From Roseovarius gaetbuli (GTDB lineage Bacteria; Pseudomonadota; Alphaproteobacteria; Rhodobacterales; Rhodobacteraceae), in NCBI RefSeq assembly GCF_900172365.1, contig NZ_FWFJ01000016.1:1-64000 (forward strand): a stretch of 64,000 bases of DNA. Reading direction: 5' to 3'. Positions 35,950 to 43,304 of this stretch are shown one piece after another. The notes below the pieces were generated by a model. The model searched no databases. It saw only the letters and a list, made by a program, of their open reading frames with translations, and had not been told where the DNA came from. Each line of letters starts with the position of its first letter. Position 1 is the stretch's first letter. Position numbers and translations under genes: made by a program.

Positions 35950-36918
35950 CTACTTGTAAACCCGATCAAGGAACTCAATCATCTCGACAGCCATTTCGGG
36001 GCCAAATTCCTCAAGCGCGAAATGGCCGGTGTCGAGGATATGAAATTCAAGATCGTCGAGGTCGGCCTTATAGGGATGCGCGCCCTCTTCGGGGAAGATC
36101 GGGTCGTTCTTGCCCCACATCAACAGCGCCGGCGGCTGATGCTCGCGAAACAGCGCCTGCCATTTCGGGTATTCGCCGACATTGGTGCCGTAATCGAGAA
36201 ACAGCTCAAGCTGCACCTCCTGGTTGCCGGGGCGATCCAGAAGGTATTGCACGGTCCAATAGTTATCGGGGCTGATGTTTTCGGGGTTCTGAACGCCTGC
36301 GGTGAACTGCCATTTGGTCGCCTCAAGCTCGAAGAAGCCACGCAGAGCATCGCCGTTCTCGGTCGTTGGCGCCGCCCAATAGGCCTTGATCGGATCCCAG
36401 AACTCGCGCAGTCCCTCGGCGTAGGCATTGCCGTTCTGGATCACGAAACCCTCCACGCGCTCTGGGTCATCGGCGAACATGCGGTATCCGACCGGCGCGC
36501 CGTAATCCATCACATAGGCCACGTAGCCCTCAACGCCTTTTTGATCCAAAAGCGCGGTCATCATCCCGGCGATATTGGCGAAGGAATACTCGAACTCTGC
36601 GGCGGGCGGCATCGCAGAGGCGCCAAAGCCCGGATAATCCGGCGCAATCACGTGATAGTCCTGCGCAAGTTCCGGGATCAGGTTGCGAAACATATGCGAC
36701 GAGGTCGGAAAGCCGTGCAGCAACAAAACGGTGGGATGCGACGGATCGCCCGCCTCGCGATAGGCGATGTCGATGCCGTCGATGCTTGTGCTCCGATACG
36801 CCACATGGTCGGGCGACGCCAGATCAAGCGCAAGAGACCGCATCGGCAGGGCCGCGCCAAGGGCAAGCGACACCACAAGCGTGCCGCTTTGCAGCATATA
36901 TTTGAAAGAGGGGGTCAT
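35950..36918 (-). CDS. Exported alpha/beta hydrolase, epoxide-hydrolase-like
   Basis: A 322-residue alpha/beta hydrolase with an N-terminal signal peptide (about 1-31, TLVVSLALGAALPMRSLAL). The oxyanion motif is LLHGFPTSSHMF. The nucleophile elbow reads YVMDYGAPVGYRM, with Asp as nucleophile as in epoxide hydrolases and haloalkane dehalogenases. The acid probably lies in WGKNDPIFPEEGA and the catalytic His in LDTGHFALEEF. Predicted periplasmic. It is the last gene of a three-gene operon behind a PNPOx-like and an NTF2-like protein, with a divergent TetR regulator, so the set probably answers a shared small hydrophobic inducer. Substrate unknown. Confidence 0.82.
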   Translation of the reverse strand: MTPSFKYMLQSGTLVVSLALGAALPMRSLALDLASPDHVAYRSTSIDGIDIAYREAGDPSHPTVLLLHGFPTSSHMFRNLIPELAQDYHVIAPDYPGFGASAMPPAAEFEYSFANIAGMMTALLDQKGVEGYVAYVMDYGAPVGYRMFADDPERVEGFVIQNGNAYAEGLREFWDPIKAYWAAPTTENGDALRGFFELEATKWQFTAGVQNPENISPDNYWTVQYLLDRPGNQEVQLELFLDYGTNVGEYPKWQALFREHQPPALLMWGKNDPIFPEEGAHPYKADLDDLEFHILDTGHFALEEFGPEMAVEMIEFLDRVYK

Positions 36919-36944
36919 GGGATTGGCTCCTTTGTGTTTGGGGC

Positions 36945-37574
36945 TTAGGACGCGGCACCAAGCAGATCGCTCAGCCGCGCATTCTCGGTGGTGAGGTCGG
37001 AAATCTGCGCGCGCAGTCGCGCGAGATAGGGTTCAAGCTCGGCCTCGGTGAGGCGCTGCGGAATATGGGCGGGACAGTTCCAGTCAAACGCCTCGACCGT
37101 GATCAGGATCGCGCGTTCGGGCCGCCCGACATAATCGGGATCGTGCAGGGCCGGGAGGATTTCGGCGGCGGCTTCGCCTTCGACAACCCGCGACCTGCCC
37201 CAGATCTTGATCCGCCTGCGGTTGGGGTAATCCATCAGGATCAGAGAGATACGGCCATCCCCCGCAAGATTGCCAAGGCTCACATACTGTCGGTTGCCGC
37301 GATAATCGGCGTACCCGATGGTGCGCGCGTCGATCACCCGCAAAAACCCCTTGGGGCCGCCGCGAAACTGAACATAGGGCCAGCCGGTTTCGGAAACGCT
37401 CGCTTGGTAAAACCCGTCGCGGGCCTCGATAAAGGCGGCCTCGGCGGGGCCGAGGTCCGTACCGCCATTCACATCCGGAGACAGGAATTTCTCGTAACCC
37501 GCCGCAGACCCAAGGCGGGCCTGCGCAGCGCGCACCCTGGGGGTAAAGGCGATTTCGGCAAAGGCGCGGGGCAT
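36945..37574 (-). CDS. Pyridoxamine 5'-phosphate oxidase-like flavoprotein
   Basis: A 209-residue protein of the PNPOx-like split-barrel superfamily. Recognisable stretches are YVQFRGGPKGFLRVIDARTIGYADYRGN, a flavin-binding barrel strand, and DGRISLILMDYPNRRRIKIWGRSRVV. The first 40 residues and the last 40 (a helical LRAQISDLTTENARLSDLL segment) are extensions. Most such proteins bind FMN or F420, but the reaction here is unknown; vitamin B6 synthesis is unlikely given the operon. It sits between an NTF2-like gene (20 bp upstream) and an alpha/beta hydrolase (26 bp downstream). Confidence 0.82.
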   Translation of the reverse strand: MPRAFAEIAFTPRVRAAQARLGSAAGYEKFLSPDVNGGTDLGPAEAAFIEARDGFYQASVSETGWPYVQFRGGPKGFLRVIDARTIGYADYRGNRQYVSLGNLAGDGRISLILMDYPNRRRIKIWGRSRVVEGEAAAEILPALHDPDYVGRPERAILITVEAFDWNCPAHIPQRLTEAELEPYLARLRAQISDLTTENARLSDLLGAAS

Positions 37575-37594
37575 GTCATTCTCCTTTCAGGGGC

Positions 37595-38059
37595 TTAGAG
37601 GCCAAGGTCGCTCAGGCCGGGGTGATCGTCGGGGCGCCGCCCCTCGGGCCAGTGAAACAGCCGCTCGGCCTCGGTGATCGCAAGGTCGTTGATGCTGGCA
37701 ATCCGGCGGCGCATGCGACCGTCCTCGGCGAATTCCCAGTTCTCGTTGCCGTAGGAGCGAAACCACTGGCCCGCTGCATCGCGCCATTCATAGGCAAAGC
37801 GCACGGCGATCCGGTTGGTCGTCCAGCTCCACAGTTCCTTGATCAGGCGATAGTCCTGTTCGCGCGCCCATTTGCGGGTGAGGAAGGCCTCGATCTCGGC
37901 GTGACCGGTCAGAAACTCGGCTCGGTTCCGCCATTGGCTGTCGGGGGTGTAGGCCTGGGCGACAGCCTTGGGGTTTTGACCGTTCCAGCCGTCTTCGGCG
38001 GCGCGGACCTTCTGGATGGCGGTACTTTCGGTGAAGGGTGGAAGCGGTGGGCGGCTCAT
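37595..38059 (-). CDS. DUF1348 NTF2-like protein
   Basis: A 154-residue protein of the DUF1348 family, an NTF2/SnoaL-like cone fold. The family core is [61 protein letters not shown] and SYGNENWEF. Such folds can act as small enzymes or binding proteins; no reaction is assigned to this group. It is the first gene of the operon controlled by the divergent TetR regulator 217 bp away. Full length and confidently real. Confidence 0.88.
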   Translation of the reverse strand: MSRPPLPPFTESTAIQKVRAAEDGWNGQNPKAVAQAYTPDSQWRNRAEFLTGHAEIEAFLTRKWAREQDYRLIKELWSWTTNRIAVRFAYEWRDAAGQWFRSYGNENWEFAEDGRMRRRIASINDLAITEAERLFHWPEGRRPDDHPGLSDLGL

Positions 38060-38085
38060 GTCTGGCTCCTTGGGTTCAAATGATT

Positions 38086-38263
38086 ACTGATCGGTACACC
38101 TTGTTGCTCTTAAATGTACAGATCGGTAACTGTTGTCAAATATTTTTTGACCCCTTGATCCATAAAAAAGGTGCCATATCCTCATTACATATTGAAATTA
38201 GAAGATTTTATTTTTCTGGAGACTGCGCGCGCCCTGCCCTATATTGTGAACCAGTCAGTACAC
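38086..38263. promoter_or_regulatory. Putative TetR operators in the divergent promoter region
   Basis: Three related boxes lie between the TetR gene and the operon it faces: ACTGATCGGTACAC (38086-38099), GTACAGATCGGTAACTG (38116-38132) and ACCAGTCAGTACAC (38250-38263). The first two share GATCGGTA, the last is next to the tetR start. A GTCAAA-N5-TTTGAC inverted repeat (38135-38151) lies between. Consistent with autoregulation plus operon repression. Confidence 0.55.
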
Positions 38264-38276
38264 AAAAAGGCACTCC

Positions 38277-38849
38277 ATGCGACCAAACAAACGAGACGAA
38301 CTGGTGCGAAACGCGCTTGAGGTGTTCTATCGCGACGGCTTTCACGCCACCGGGATGGACAAGCTTGTCGCACAAACCGGCATCTCGAAAACCTCAATGT
38401 ACAAACATTTCCGCACCAAGGAAGAGATGATCCTTGCCGTGCTCAGGCTGCGCGACGAGCGGTTTCGCAACTGGTTCTGTCGCCGCGTGGAAGAGATTGC
38501 CGTGACCCCGAAGGCCCGCCTGCTGGCGGCCTTTGACGTGCTCCACGAATGGATCGCATCGCCCGAGTTTCGGGGCTGTATGTTCATCAAGGCGGTGTCG
38601 GAATTTCAGGATCCAAAGGACCCGATCCATATCCAATGCGCGACCCATAAACGGATGCTGCTTGAATATGTTCAGGAAATCGCGACCGAGTCCGGGGTCC
38701 GTGATCCGGCGGCGCTGGCGCGCCAGTTGATGCTGCTCAAGGAGGGGGCGATCGTGACCTCGGTGATGCTGGGCAATGCCACCCCGGCGCTTGACGCCAA
38801 AGCCGCCGCAGAAGTGTTGATCGAGGCCGCGGCCTGTCGCCAGACATAA
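38277..38849 (+). CDS. TetR/AcrR-family transcriptional regulator
   Basis: A 190-residue regulator with an N-terminal TetR HTH (about 1-48: RDELVRNALEVFYRDGFHAT, GMDKLVAQTGISKTSMYKHF) and a helical ligand-binding C-terminal domain with EFRGCMFIKAVSEFQDP and QLMLLKEGAIVTSVML, typical of the TetR_C group near fatty-acid or quinone sensors. It is divergent from the NTF2/PNPOx/hydrolase operon and is the likely repressor of that operon. ATG 38277 at the family start. Followed by a hairpin that chiefly serves the opposite strand. Confidence 0.92.
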   Translation: MRPNKRDELVRNALEVFYRDGFHATGMDKLVAQTGISKTSMYKHFRTKEEMILAVLRLRDERFRNWFCRRVEEIAVTPKARLLAAFDVLHEWIASPEFRGCMFIKAVSEFQDPKDPIHIQCATHKRMLLEYVQEIATESGVRDPAALARQLMLLKEGAIVTSVMLGNATPALDAKAAAEVLIEAAACRQT

Positions 38850-38880
38850 AAAAACCCGCGCCGGATAGGTCCGGCGCGGG
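38848..38880 (-). terminator. Intrinsic terminator of the Ala-rich protein gene
   Basis: A 10-bp perfect stem (CCCGCGCCGG at 38855-38864, CCGGCGCGGG at 38871-38880) with a 6-nt loop. On the minus strand it is followed by seven T (38848-38854). It lies between convergent tetR and the Ala-rich gene, and may block read-through from both. Confidence 0.85.
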
Positions 38881-38916
38881 GTGGTGTTGTGCCTTAGCCT
38901 TAGGTCGGTCGGCTGA

Positions 38917-39657
38917 TCAGTAGCCAAGCGCGCTGCGAGCAGCCTCAAGCGCTGATTTCAGCAACTCGGGATTGTCCTGCGCCTTTTGGATGGTTTGCAG
39001 CAGAAGGGTCTTCTGCATGGCCCCAAGATCGGTGCCCTCAATGAGGCTCTTGGCGCTTTCCATGTTGAAACCGTCCATGGTCAGGGCTTCGGGCGCTTCG
39101 GCTGTTCCGGTCGCGGCCTCGACAGCGGCTTGCGCCGCATCGCCGGTTTCAGCGGCAACATCAGCCGCGCTTTCGCCAGTGGCGGCCTCGACGGCCTCTT
39201 TGGTGGCGTCCTGCGCGGCGTCAACCCCATCCTGAGCGGTGTCGGTCACGGCCTCGGTGGCGGTGTCAGCCGCCTCGGTGGCGGTGTCCGTCGCGGCATC
39301 AGCCGCCTCGCTTGCCGTATCGGCCGCAGCGTCTACAGCCTCGGCAGCCGTGTCGGTGGCACCATCTGCGGCGCCGGTTGCAGCCTCAACGGCGCTTTCG
39401 ACGGCCTCTGACGCGGCATCCACGGCCTCAGCAGCGGCATCAGCCACCGCATCGGCGGCCTCGGTCGCGGTATCGGCGGCGGCCTCTGCGGCTTCGCCAA
39501 CCGCTTCGCTTGCATTTTCAAGCGCTTCGGGGGCCTCGACCTCATTTGCGGTCTCGCTGACCGTGTCGACAACCTCTGTCACCGATTTTCCGGTAAACAG
39601 CATATAGCCACCGCCAAGAACGACGGCAGCCAAAACAATCCATAAAAGGTTCTTCAT
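38917..39657 (-). CDS. Membrane-anchored Ala/Thr/Glu-rich repeat (LEA-like) protein
   Basis: A 246-residue protein with an N-terminal membrane helix (about 5-21), a long low-complexity region (about 46-185) built from short repeats such as TATEAADTATEAV and AAEAVDAASEAVESA, and a C-terminal folded segment (about 190-246, MDGFNMESAKSLIEGTDLGAMQKTLLLQTI). The repeats have a roughly seven-residue rhythm, strongly acidic and Ala-rich, predicted as a long amphipathic helix. They recall LEA or apolipoprotein-like proteins used in stress tolerance; that is analogy. Nucleotide-level direct repeats around 39240-39300 show recent repeat expansion. ATG 39657 follows GGAGG. It faces infC across 211 bp. 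Confidence 0.7.
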   Translation of the reverse strand: MKNLLWIVLAAVVLGGGYMLFTGKSVTEVVDTVSETANEVEAPEALENASEAVGEAAEAAADTATEAADAVADAAAEAVDAASEAVESAVEAATGAADGATDTAAEAVDAAADTASEAADAATDTATEAADTATEAVTDTAQDGVDAAQDATKEAVEAATGESAADVAAETGDAAQAAVEAATGTAEAPEALTMDGFNMESAKSLIEGTDLGAMQKTLLLQTIQKAQDNPELLKSALEAARSALGY

Positions 39658-39868
39658 AAACCCCTCCCTCATACATGCGGGTCCGGCAAATAACGCCATC
39701 CCTTCGCTTCTTGCTCTCAGATGGAGCGCAAAAAGGAAAGGTACAAGGGGGAATAACCCTTAAATCGGCTCAGATCAGCCTATTTTGGCGCTTGAAAGCT
39801 GCCCCGGCCAGGTTTACGTTGCACCTTCGAATTCACCACAAAACCAAAACGATTGAAGGAACAAAGCC

Positions 39869-40414
39869 ATAGCCCGCAGACCTCATAACGCGCCCCCGCA
39901 ACGCGACACCGGCCCTCGTATCAATGAACGTATCCGCAATGACGAAATCCGCCTGATTGGTGCGGATGGCGAAAATGTTGGCGTGGTCACACCGGACCGG
40001 GCAATGGAAATGGCCGCAGAAGCCGGGCTTGATCTGGTTGAAATCTCGCCGAACGCCAATCCGCCGGTCTGTAAGATCATGGATTTCGGCAAGTTCAAAT
40101 ACGAGACCCAGAAACGCGAGGCCGAAGCGCGCAAGAAGCAAAAGATCATCGAGGTGAAAGAGGTCAAGTTTCGCCCCGGCACCGACACGCATGACTACGA
40201 CGTCAAAATGCGCAACGTGGTCAAGTTTCTTGAAAATGGCGACAAGGTAAAGATCACCCTGCGCTTTCGTGGCCGCGAGATGGCCCACCAGGATCTGGGC
40301 CGCCAGCTTTTGGAACGGATCGCCGGCGATATCAATGGCATCGGGCGCGTTGAAAACATGCCCAAGATGGAAGGCCGCCAGATGATCATGATCATCGGCC
40401 CCGGCCCGAAATAA
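39869..40414 (+). CDS. infC: Translation initiation factor IF-3 with an ATA start codon
   Basis: A 181-residue IF-3. The N-domain ([19 protein letters not shown], then [34 protein letters not shown]) and C-domain ([23 protein letters not shown]...IGPGPK) are complete. There is no ATG, GTG or TTG that preserves the N-terminus: the open frame from AARRPH-type start begins at ATA 39869, placed 8 nt after AAGGA. A GTG at 39983 would delete 38 conserved residues. Rare AUU/AUA/AUC starts on infC are a known autoregulatory device, because IF-3 rejects non-canonical starts. Upstream is a 211-bp gap; downstream is a terminator hairpin. rpmI and rplT are not adjacent. Confidence 0.93.
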   Translation: MARRPHNAPPQRDTGPRINERIRNDEIRLIGADGENVGVVTPDRAMEMAAEAGLDLVEISPNANPPVCKIMDFGKFKYETQKREAEARKKQKIIEVKEVKFRPGTDTHDYDVKMRNVVKFLENGDKVKITLRFRGREMAHQDLGRQLLERIAGDINGIGRVENMPKMEGRQMIMIIGPGPK

Positions 40415-40442
40415 CGCGAGTTTAGATTTCAGACGTTCCATG

Positions 40443-40470
40443 ACCCCCGGCCTTATGGTTCGGGGGTTTT
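40443..40470 (+). terminator. Intrinsic terminator of infC
   Basis: ACCCCCG (40443-40449) pairs with CGGGGGT (40461-40467) and is followed by TTTTG. It lies 29 bp after the infC stop codon and shows infC ends as its own transcript. Confidence 0.82.
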
Positions 40471-40537
40471 GCATGCCCCCTTGCGCCGGGCGGTCAGTCG
40501 CGTAGGATGATCCGCTCTGACAAACCCGGAAGGTTCC

Positions 40538-40900
40538 ATGACCGTTTACGAATACAAGGTTGTCCCCGCCCCGACCCGTGGCCGCAAGGCCGCCGGTGTC
40601 AAAACGCCCGAGGCCCGCTTTGCCCTTGGGTTTGAAGAGGTACTGAACGAAATGGGTCGCGACGGTTGGGAGTATCTGCGCGCAGATATCCTGCCGAGTG
40701 AAGAGCGTCAGGGGCTGACCTCAAGCCATACGGTCTATCGCTCGGTGCTGGTCTTCCGCCGCGAAATCGCCGCGTCGGAACGGGTTGTCGAGGGCCTGCG
40801 CGCCGAGGCCGCGCGCGCCGTGAGCCCGCCTGTTACGCCCCCTCTGAAAGCCCAGAGGCACGACCCCGCCGATGAGACGCCGGAAAACGACAAGACCTAG
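40538..40900 (+). CDS. DUF4177 protein
   Basis: A 120-residue protein with an N-terminal DUF4177 domain (about 1-72): MTVYEYKVVPAPTRG, FEEVLNEMGRDGWEYLRADILP and HTVYRSVLVFRR match the family pattern of a small beta-alpha-beta fold. The remaining 45 residues are Ala/Pro-rich and probably disordered. Function unknown. The ATG at 40538 follows GGAAGG. It stands alone between the infC terminator and a J-domain protein gene. Confidence 0.8.
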   Translation: MTVYEYKVVPAPTRGRKAAGVKTPEARFALGFEEVLNEMGRDGWEYLRADILPSEERQGLTSSHTVYRSVLVFRREIAASERVVEGLRAEAARAVSPPVTPPLKAQRHDPADETPENDKT

Positions 40901-41068
40901 ACGCCCCAAGACCGTTCTGCTTTTCATAGCAAGGGGTTAGGCATTCGACCCCTCGCCGGTCCGCGCAAGAACATCGCGCAAAGGTGAGGTGATTTTTTTT
41001 GCTGCGCCCCCTTCAATTTGCCGCGTTTTGGCATACACTCTCGTCTCCGACTCGAAAAGGTGAGCCCC

Positions 41069-41692
41069 ATGTCCAAGTCAGATCCCTTCGGTTTCGATAT
41101 GTCCGTGTCTTCGGCCAAGAAGAAAAACCCGCGTGGCCGACGCGGCATGTCGGGCGCCTCCGAAACATCGGTGCGGGTGTGCGAGCATGAAGGCTGCACC
41201 GAGGCCGGCAAATTCCGCGCGCCCAAGGCGCCGGATGTGCTGGATGATTATCTCTGGTTCTGCCAGCAGCACGTGCGCGAGTACAACCTCAAGTGGAACT
41301 TCTTTGACGGCACCACCGAGGCCGAGATCAACGCGCAGGCCTCAAAAGACAAGGTATGGGAGCGTGAAACCCGCGCCTTTACCGATCCCGAAACGCGGGC
41401 CTGGGCACGGCTTGGAATCGAGGACCCGCATCAGGTTCTGGGCGGCAATGCCACGCAGAATCCCGGCAAGAAACGTGGCGGAAGCCGCAAATTGCCCCCC
41501 ACAGAGCGTCGCGCCGTCGAGATTCTCGAGGCCGAGGATACCTGGACCAAGGCCGATCTGCGCAAATCCTACAAATCGCTGATCAAGGTGCTTCATCCGG
41601 ACATCAATGGTGGCGATCGAAGCCAGGAAGAACAGCTTCAACAGGTGGTCTGGGCCTGGGAGCAGATCAAGGACAGCCGCAATTTTAGATAA
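41069..41692 (+). CDS. J-domain (DnaJ-like) protein
   Basis: A 207-residue protein with a C-terminal J domain (about 148-207). It contains TKADLRKSYKSLIKVLHPDINGGDRSQEEQLQQVVWAW, with the invariant HPD tripeptide between helices II and III. The N-terminal region has CEHEGCTEAGKFRAPKAPD and WFCQQHVREYN, a Cys/His pattern (two Cys, then Cys and His) that could bind zinc. J domains stimulate DnaK-type chaperones; the N-terminal part presumably targets a client. ATG 41069 follows AAGG at good spacing; an upstream in-frame start at 41018 is unsupported. This J-protein type is widespread in alphaproteobacteria. Confidence 0.88.
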   Translation: MSKSDPFGFDMSVSSAKKKNPRGRRGMSGASETSVRVCEHEGCTEAGKFRAPKAPDVLDDYLWFCQQHVREYNLKWNFFDGTTEAEINAQASKDKVWERETRAFTDPETRAWARLGIEDPHQVLGGNATQNPGKKRGGSRKLPPTERRAVEILEAEDTWTKADLRKSYKSLIKVLHPDINGGDRSQEEQLQQVVWAWEQIKDSRNFR

Positions 41693-41795
41693 ATTGCGGG
41701 CTTTGTGACCTTATCACCGACGGCACCGCCCGGACGGCATATGCTTGGGCTATCACATGCCGGTCATGTCGACCGGATCAATTAAAGGTGTTGTC

Positions 41796-42008
41796 ATGCT
41801 TAAGAAAAATGTCGGGTCGTTGGACCGCGCGCTTCGTATCATCGTCGGCCTCGCCCTGCTGGCGGGCTTTGCCCTTAACCGCGACGGGGCCTATAGCTGG
41901 CTCTATCTGATCGGGATCATCCCGCTGGTGACCGGGCTTATGTCAAGCTGCCCGCTCTACACGATCCTCGGGTTGCGCACCTGTCCTCTGGACAAGCCCG
42001 ACGCCTGA
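41796..42008 (+). CDS. Small DUF2892 inner-membrane protein
   Basis: A 70-residue protein with the DUF2892 (YgaP-like) plan: NVGSLDRALRIIVGLALLAG, a first membrane helix, then WLYLIGIIPLVTGLMSSCPLYTILGLRTC with a second helix and a conserved CPLY motif followed by C. These short proteins often sit in the inner membrane with unknown function; the two Cys might take part in persulfide or redox chemistry. ATG 41796 follows AAAGGTG. Lone gene between the J protein and the GAF-EAL protein. Confidence 0.85.
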   Translation: MLKKNVGSLDRALRIIVGLALLAGFALNRDGAYSWLYLIGIIPLVTGLMSSCPLYTILGLRTCPLDKPDA

Positions 42009-42144
42009 GCGCGCGACCGGGGTTTTCAGACAAATCGCCTAAAACTTTATGCAAAAGGCGGTGGCGCGCTGCGCCGCCGTCAACGGTTTGTCCGATATTT
42101 GCCCCTATCCCTTGAGCGGTATCCATTCCGCGTAAGGGGCAGCC

Positions 42145-43290
42145 ATGCAAACCGATCCACAGATTTCCCAACTTATCCCTCAGGTCACCGGGGTCGCGGG
42201 GCAATCCGGCGATGTGATGATCAACACCGCCCTCGAATTCGTGCGCACCCACCTGAACATGGAGGTGGCCTATCTGTCTGAATTCATTGGCGATGATCTT
42301 GTCTTTCGCGCCGTAAGTGCGCCGGGATTCGAGGATATGTGCCATGTGGGCGGCTCGATCCCGCTGGATCAGGTCTATTGCCGCCATATCCTTGCCGGGC
42401 GCCTGCCCGAGCTTATCCCCGACACCGGCGCCGAAGACATCTGTCAGTCGCTGGCGCTGACCCACGCGATTCCGATCAAATCACACGTCAGCGTGCCAAT
42501 CCGCCGCCGAGACGGCTCGCCCTGTGGCATGTTCTGCTGTCTCAGCCGCAGCACCCGCTCTGACCTGACCGAGATCATGACCGGGGCCAAGTTCGAAATG
42601 GTCTATCAACCGATCATGGACGCCAATGATCGTCGCCCCAAGGGGTTCGAGGCGCTCTGTCGCTTTCGCTCTGATCCCTATCGCCCGCCGAACCTCTGGT
42701 TTGATGACGCCGAAAGGGTTGGCATGCAGGCCGACCTTGAAATCGCGATGATCGAAGTTGCGCTGAAGGCTCTGAAGGTTCTGCCGTCTGATATCTACCT
42801 GTCGGTGAACGCCTCGCCCGCCACCGTGGCCTCGGGGCGGCTTCCGGCTGTCTTCGCGCCCTACCCCTGCGAGCGTATCCTGCTCGAAGTCACGGAACAC
42901 TCCAAGATCGACAACTACGACGCCCTGCTGAGCGAGCTTGCCTACCTTCGCTTTTCCGGCGTGCGCCTTGCGATTGACGATGCCGGCGCGGGCTATTCCG
43001 GTCTGCAACATATCATTCAGCTGCACCCGGATGTGATCAAGCTTGATATGTCGCTGACCCGCGATATCGACAAGGATCTGGTGCGCCGCTCTCTGGCTGC
43101 GGCCCTGATGCGGTTTTCCAGTGAAATCGACGCACAGATCGTCGCCGAAGGCATTGAAACCGAAGAGGAGCTTGCCGTGCTGACCGACCTTGGCGTGCCG
43201 CTGGCGCAAGGTTACCTTCTGGCCAGACCCGGAGACCTGGCCGCAGCCATGAAGTGGTTTGACGGCGAGACGGCCCGCTCGATCGCCTGA
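42145..43290 (+). CDS. GAF-EAL protein, probable cyclic-di-GMP phosphodiesterase
   Basis: A 381-residue soluble protein: a GAF-type sensor domain (about 20-135), then an EAL domain (about 148-372) with almost no linker. The EAL catalytic residues are present: E169-A-L171, N222 (VNASP), E248 (EVTEH), D278/D279 (IDDAGAGYSGL), K299 (VIKLD) and E335 (EGIET). Loop 6, usually DDFGTGYSSL, reads DDAGAGYSGL, which might lower activity or dimer coupling. No GGDEF domain is present. It probably hydrolyses c-di-GMP in response to a small ligand or redox signal bound by the GAF part. ATG 42145. Confidence 0.9.
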   Translation: MQTDPQISQLIPQVTGVAGQSGDVMINTALEFVRTHLNMEVAYLSEFIGDDLVFRAVSAPGFEDMCHVGGSIPLDQVYCRHILAGRLPELIPDTGAEDICQSLALTHAIPIKSHVSVPIRRRDGSPCGMFCCLSRSTRSDLTEIMTGAKFEMVYQPIMDANDRRPKGFEALCRFRSDPYRPPNLWFDDAERVGMQADLEIAMIEVALKALKVLPSDIYLSVNASPATVASGRLPAVFAPYPCERILLEVTEHSKIDNYDALLSELAYLRFSGVRLAIDDAGAGYSGLQHIIQLHPDVIKLDMSLTRDIDKDLVRRSLAAALMRFSSEIDAQIVAEGIETEEELAVLTDLGVPLAQGYLLARPGDLAAAMKWFDGETARSIA

Positions 43291-43304
43291 GCGGGGCGCC
43301 TAAC

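Noticed and set aside
39241-39330. CRISPR-like or tandem-repeat array
   Set aside because: The short repeats are in frame within the Ala-rich protein and have no regular spacers.
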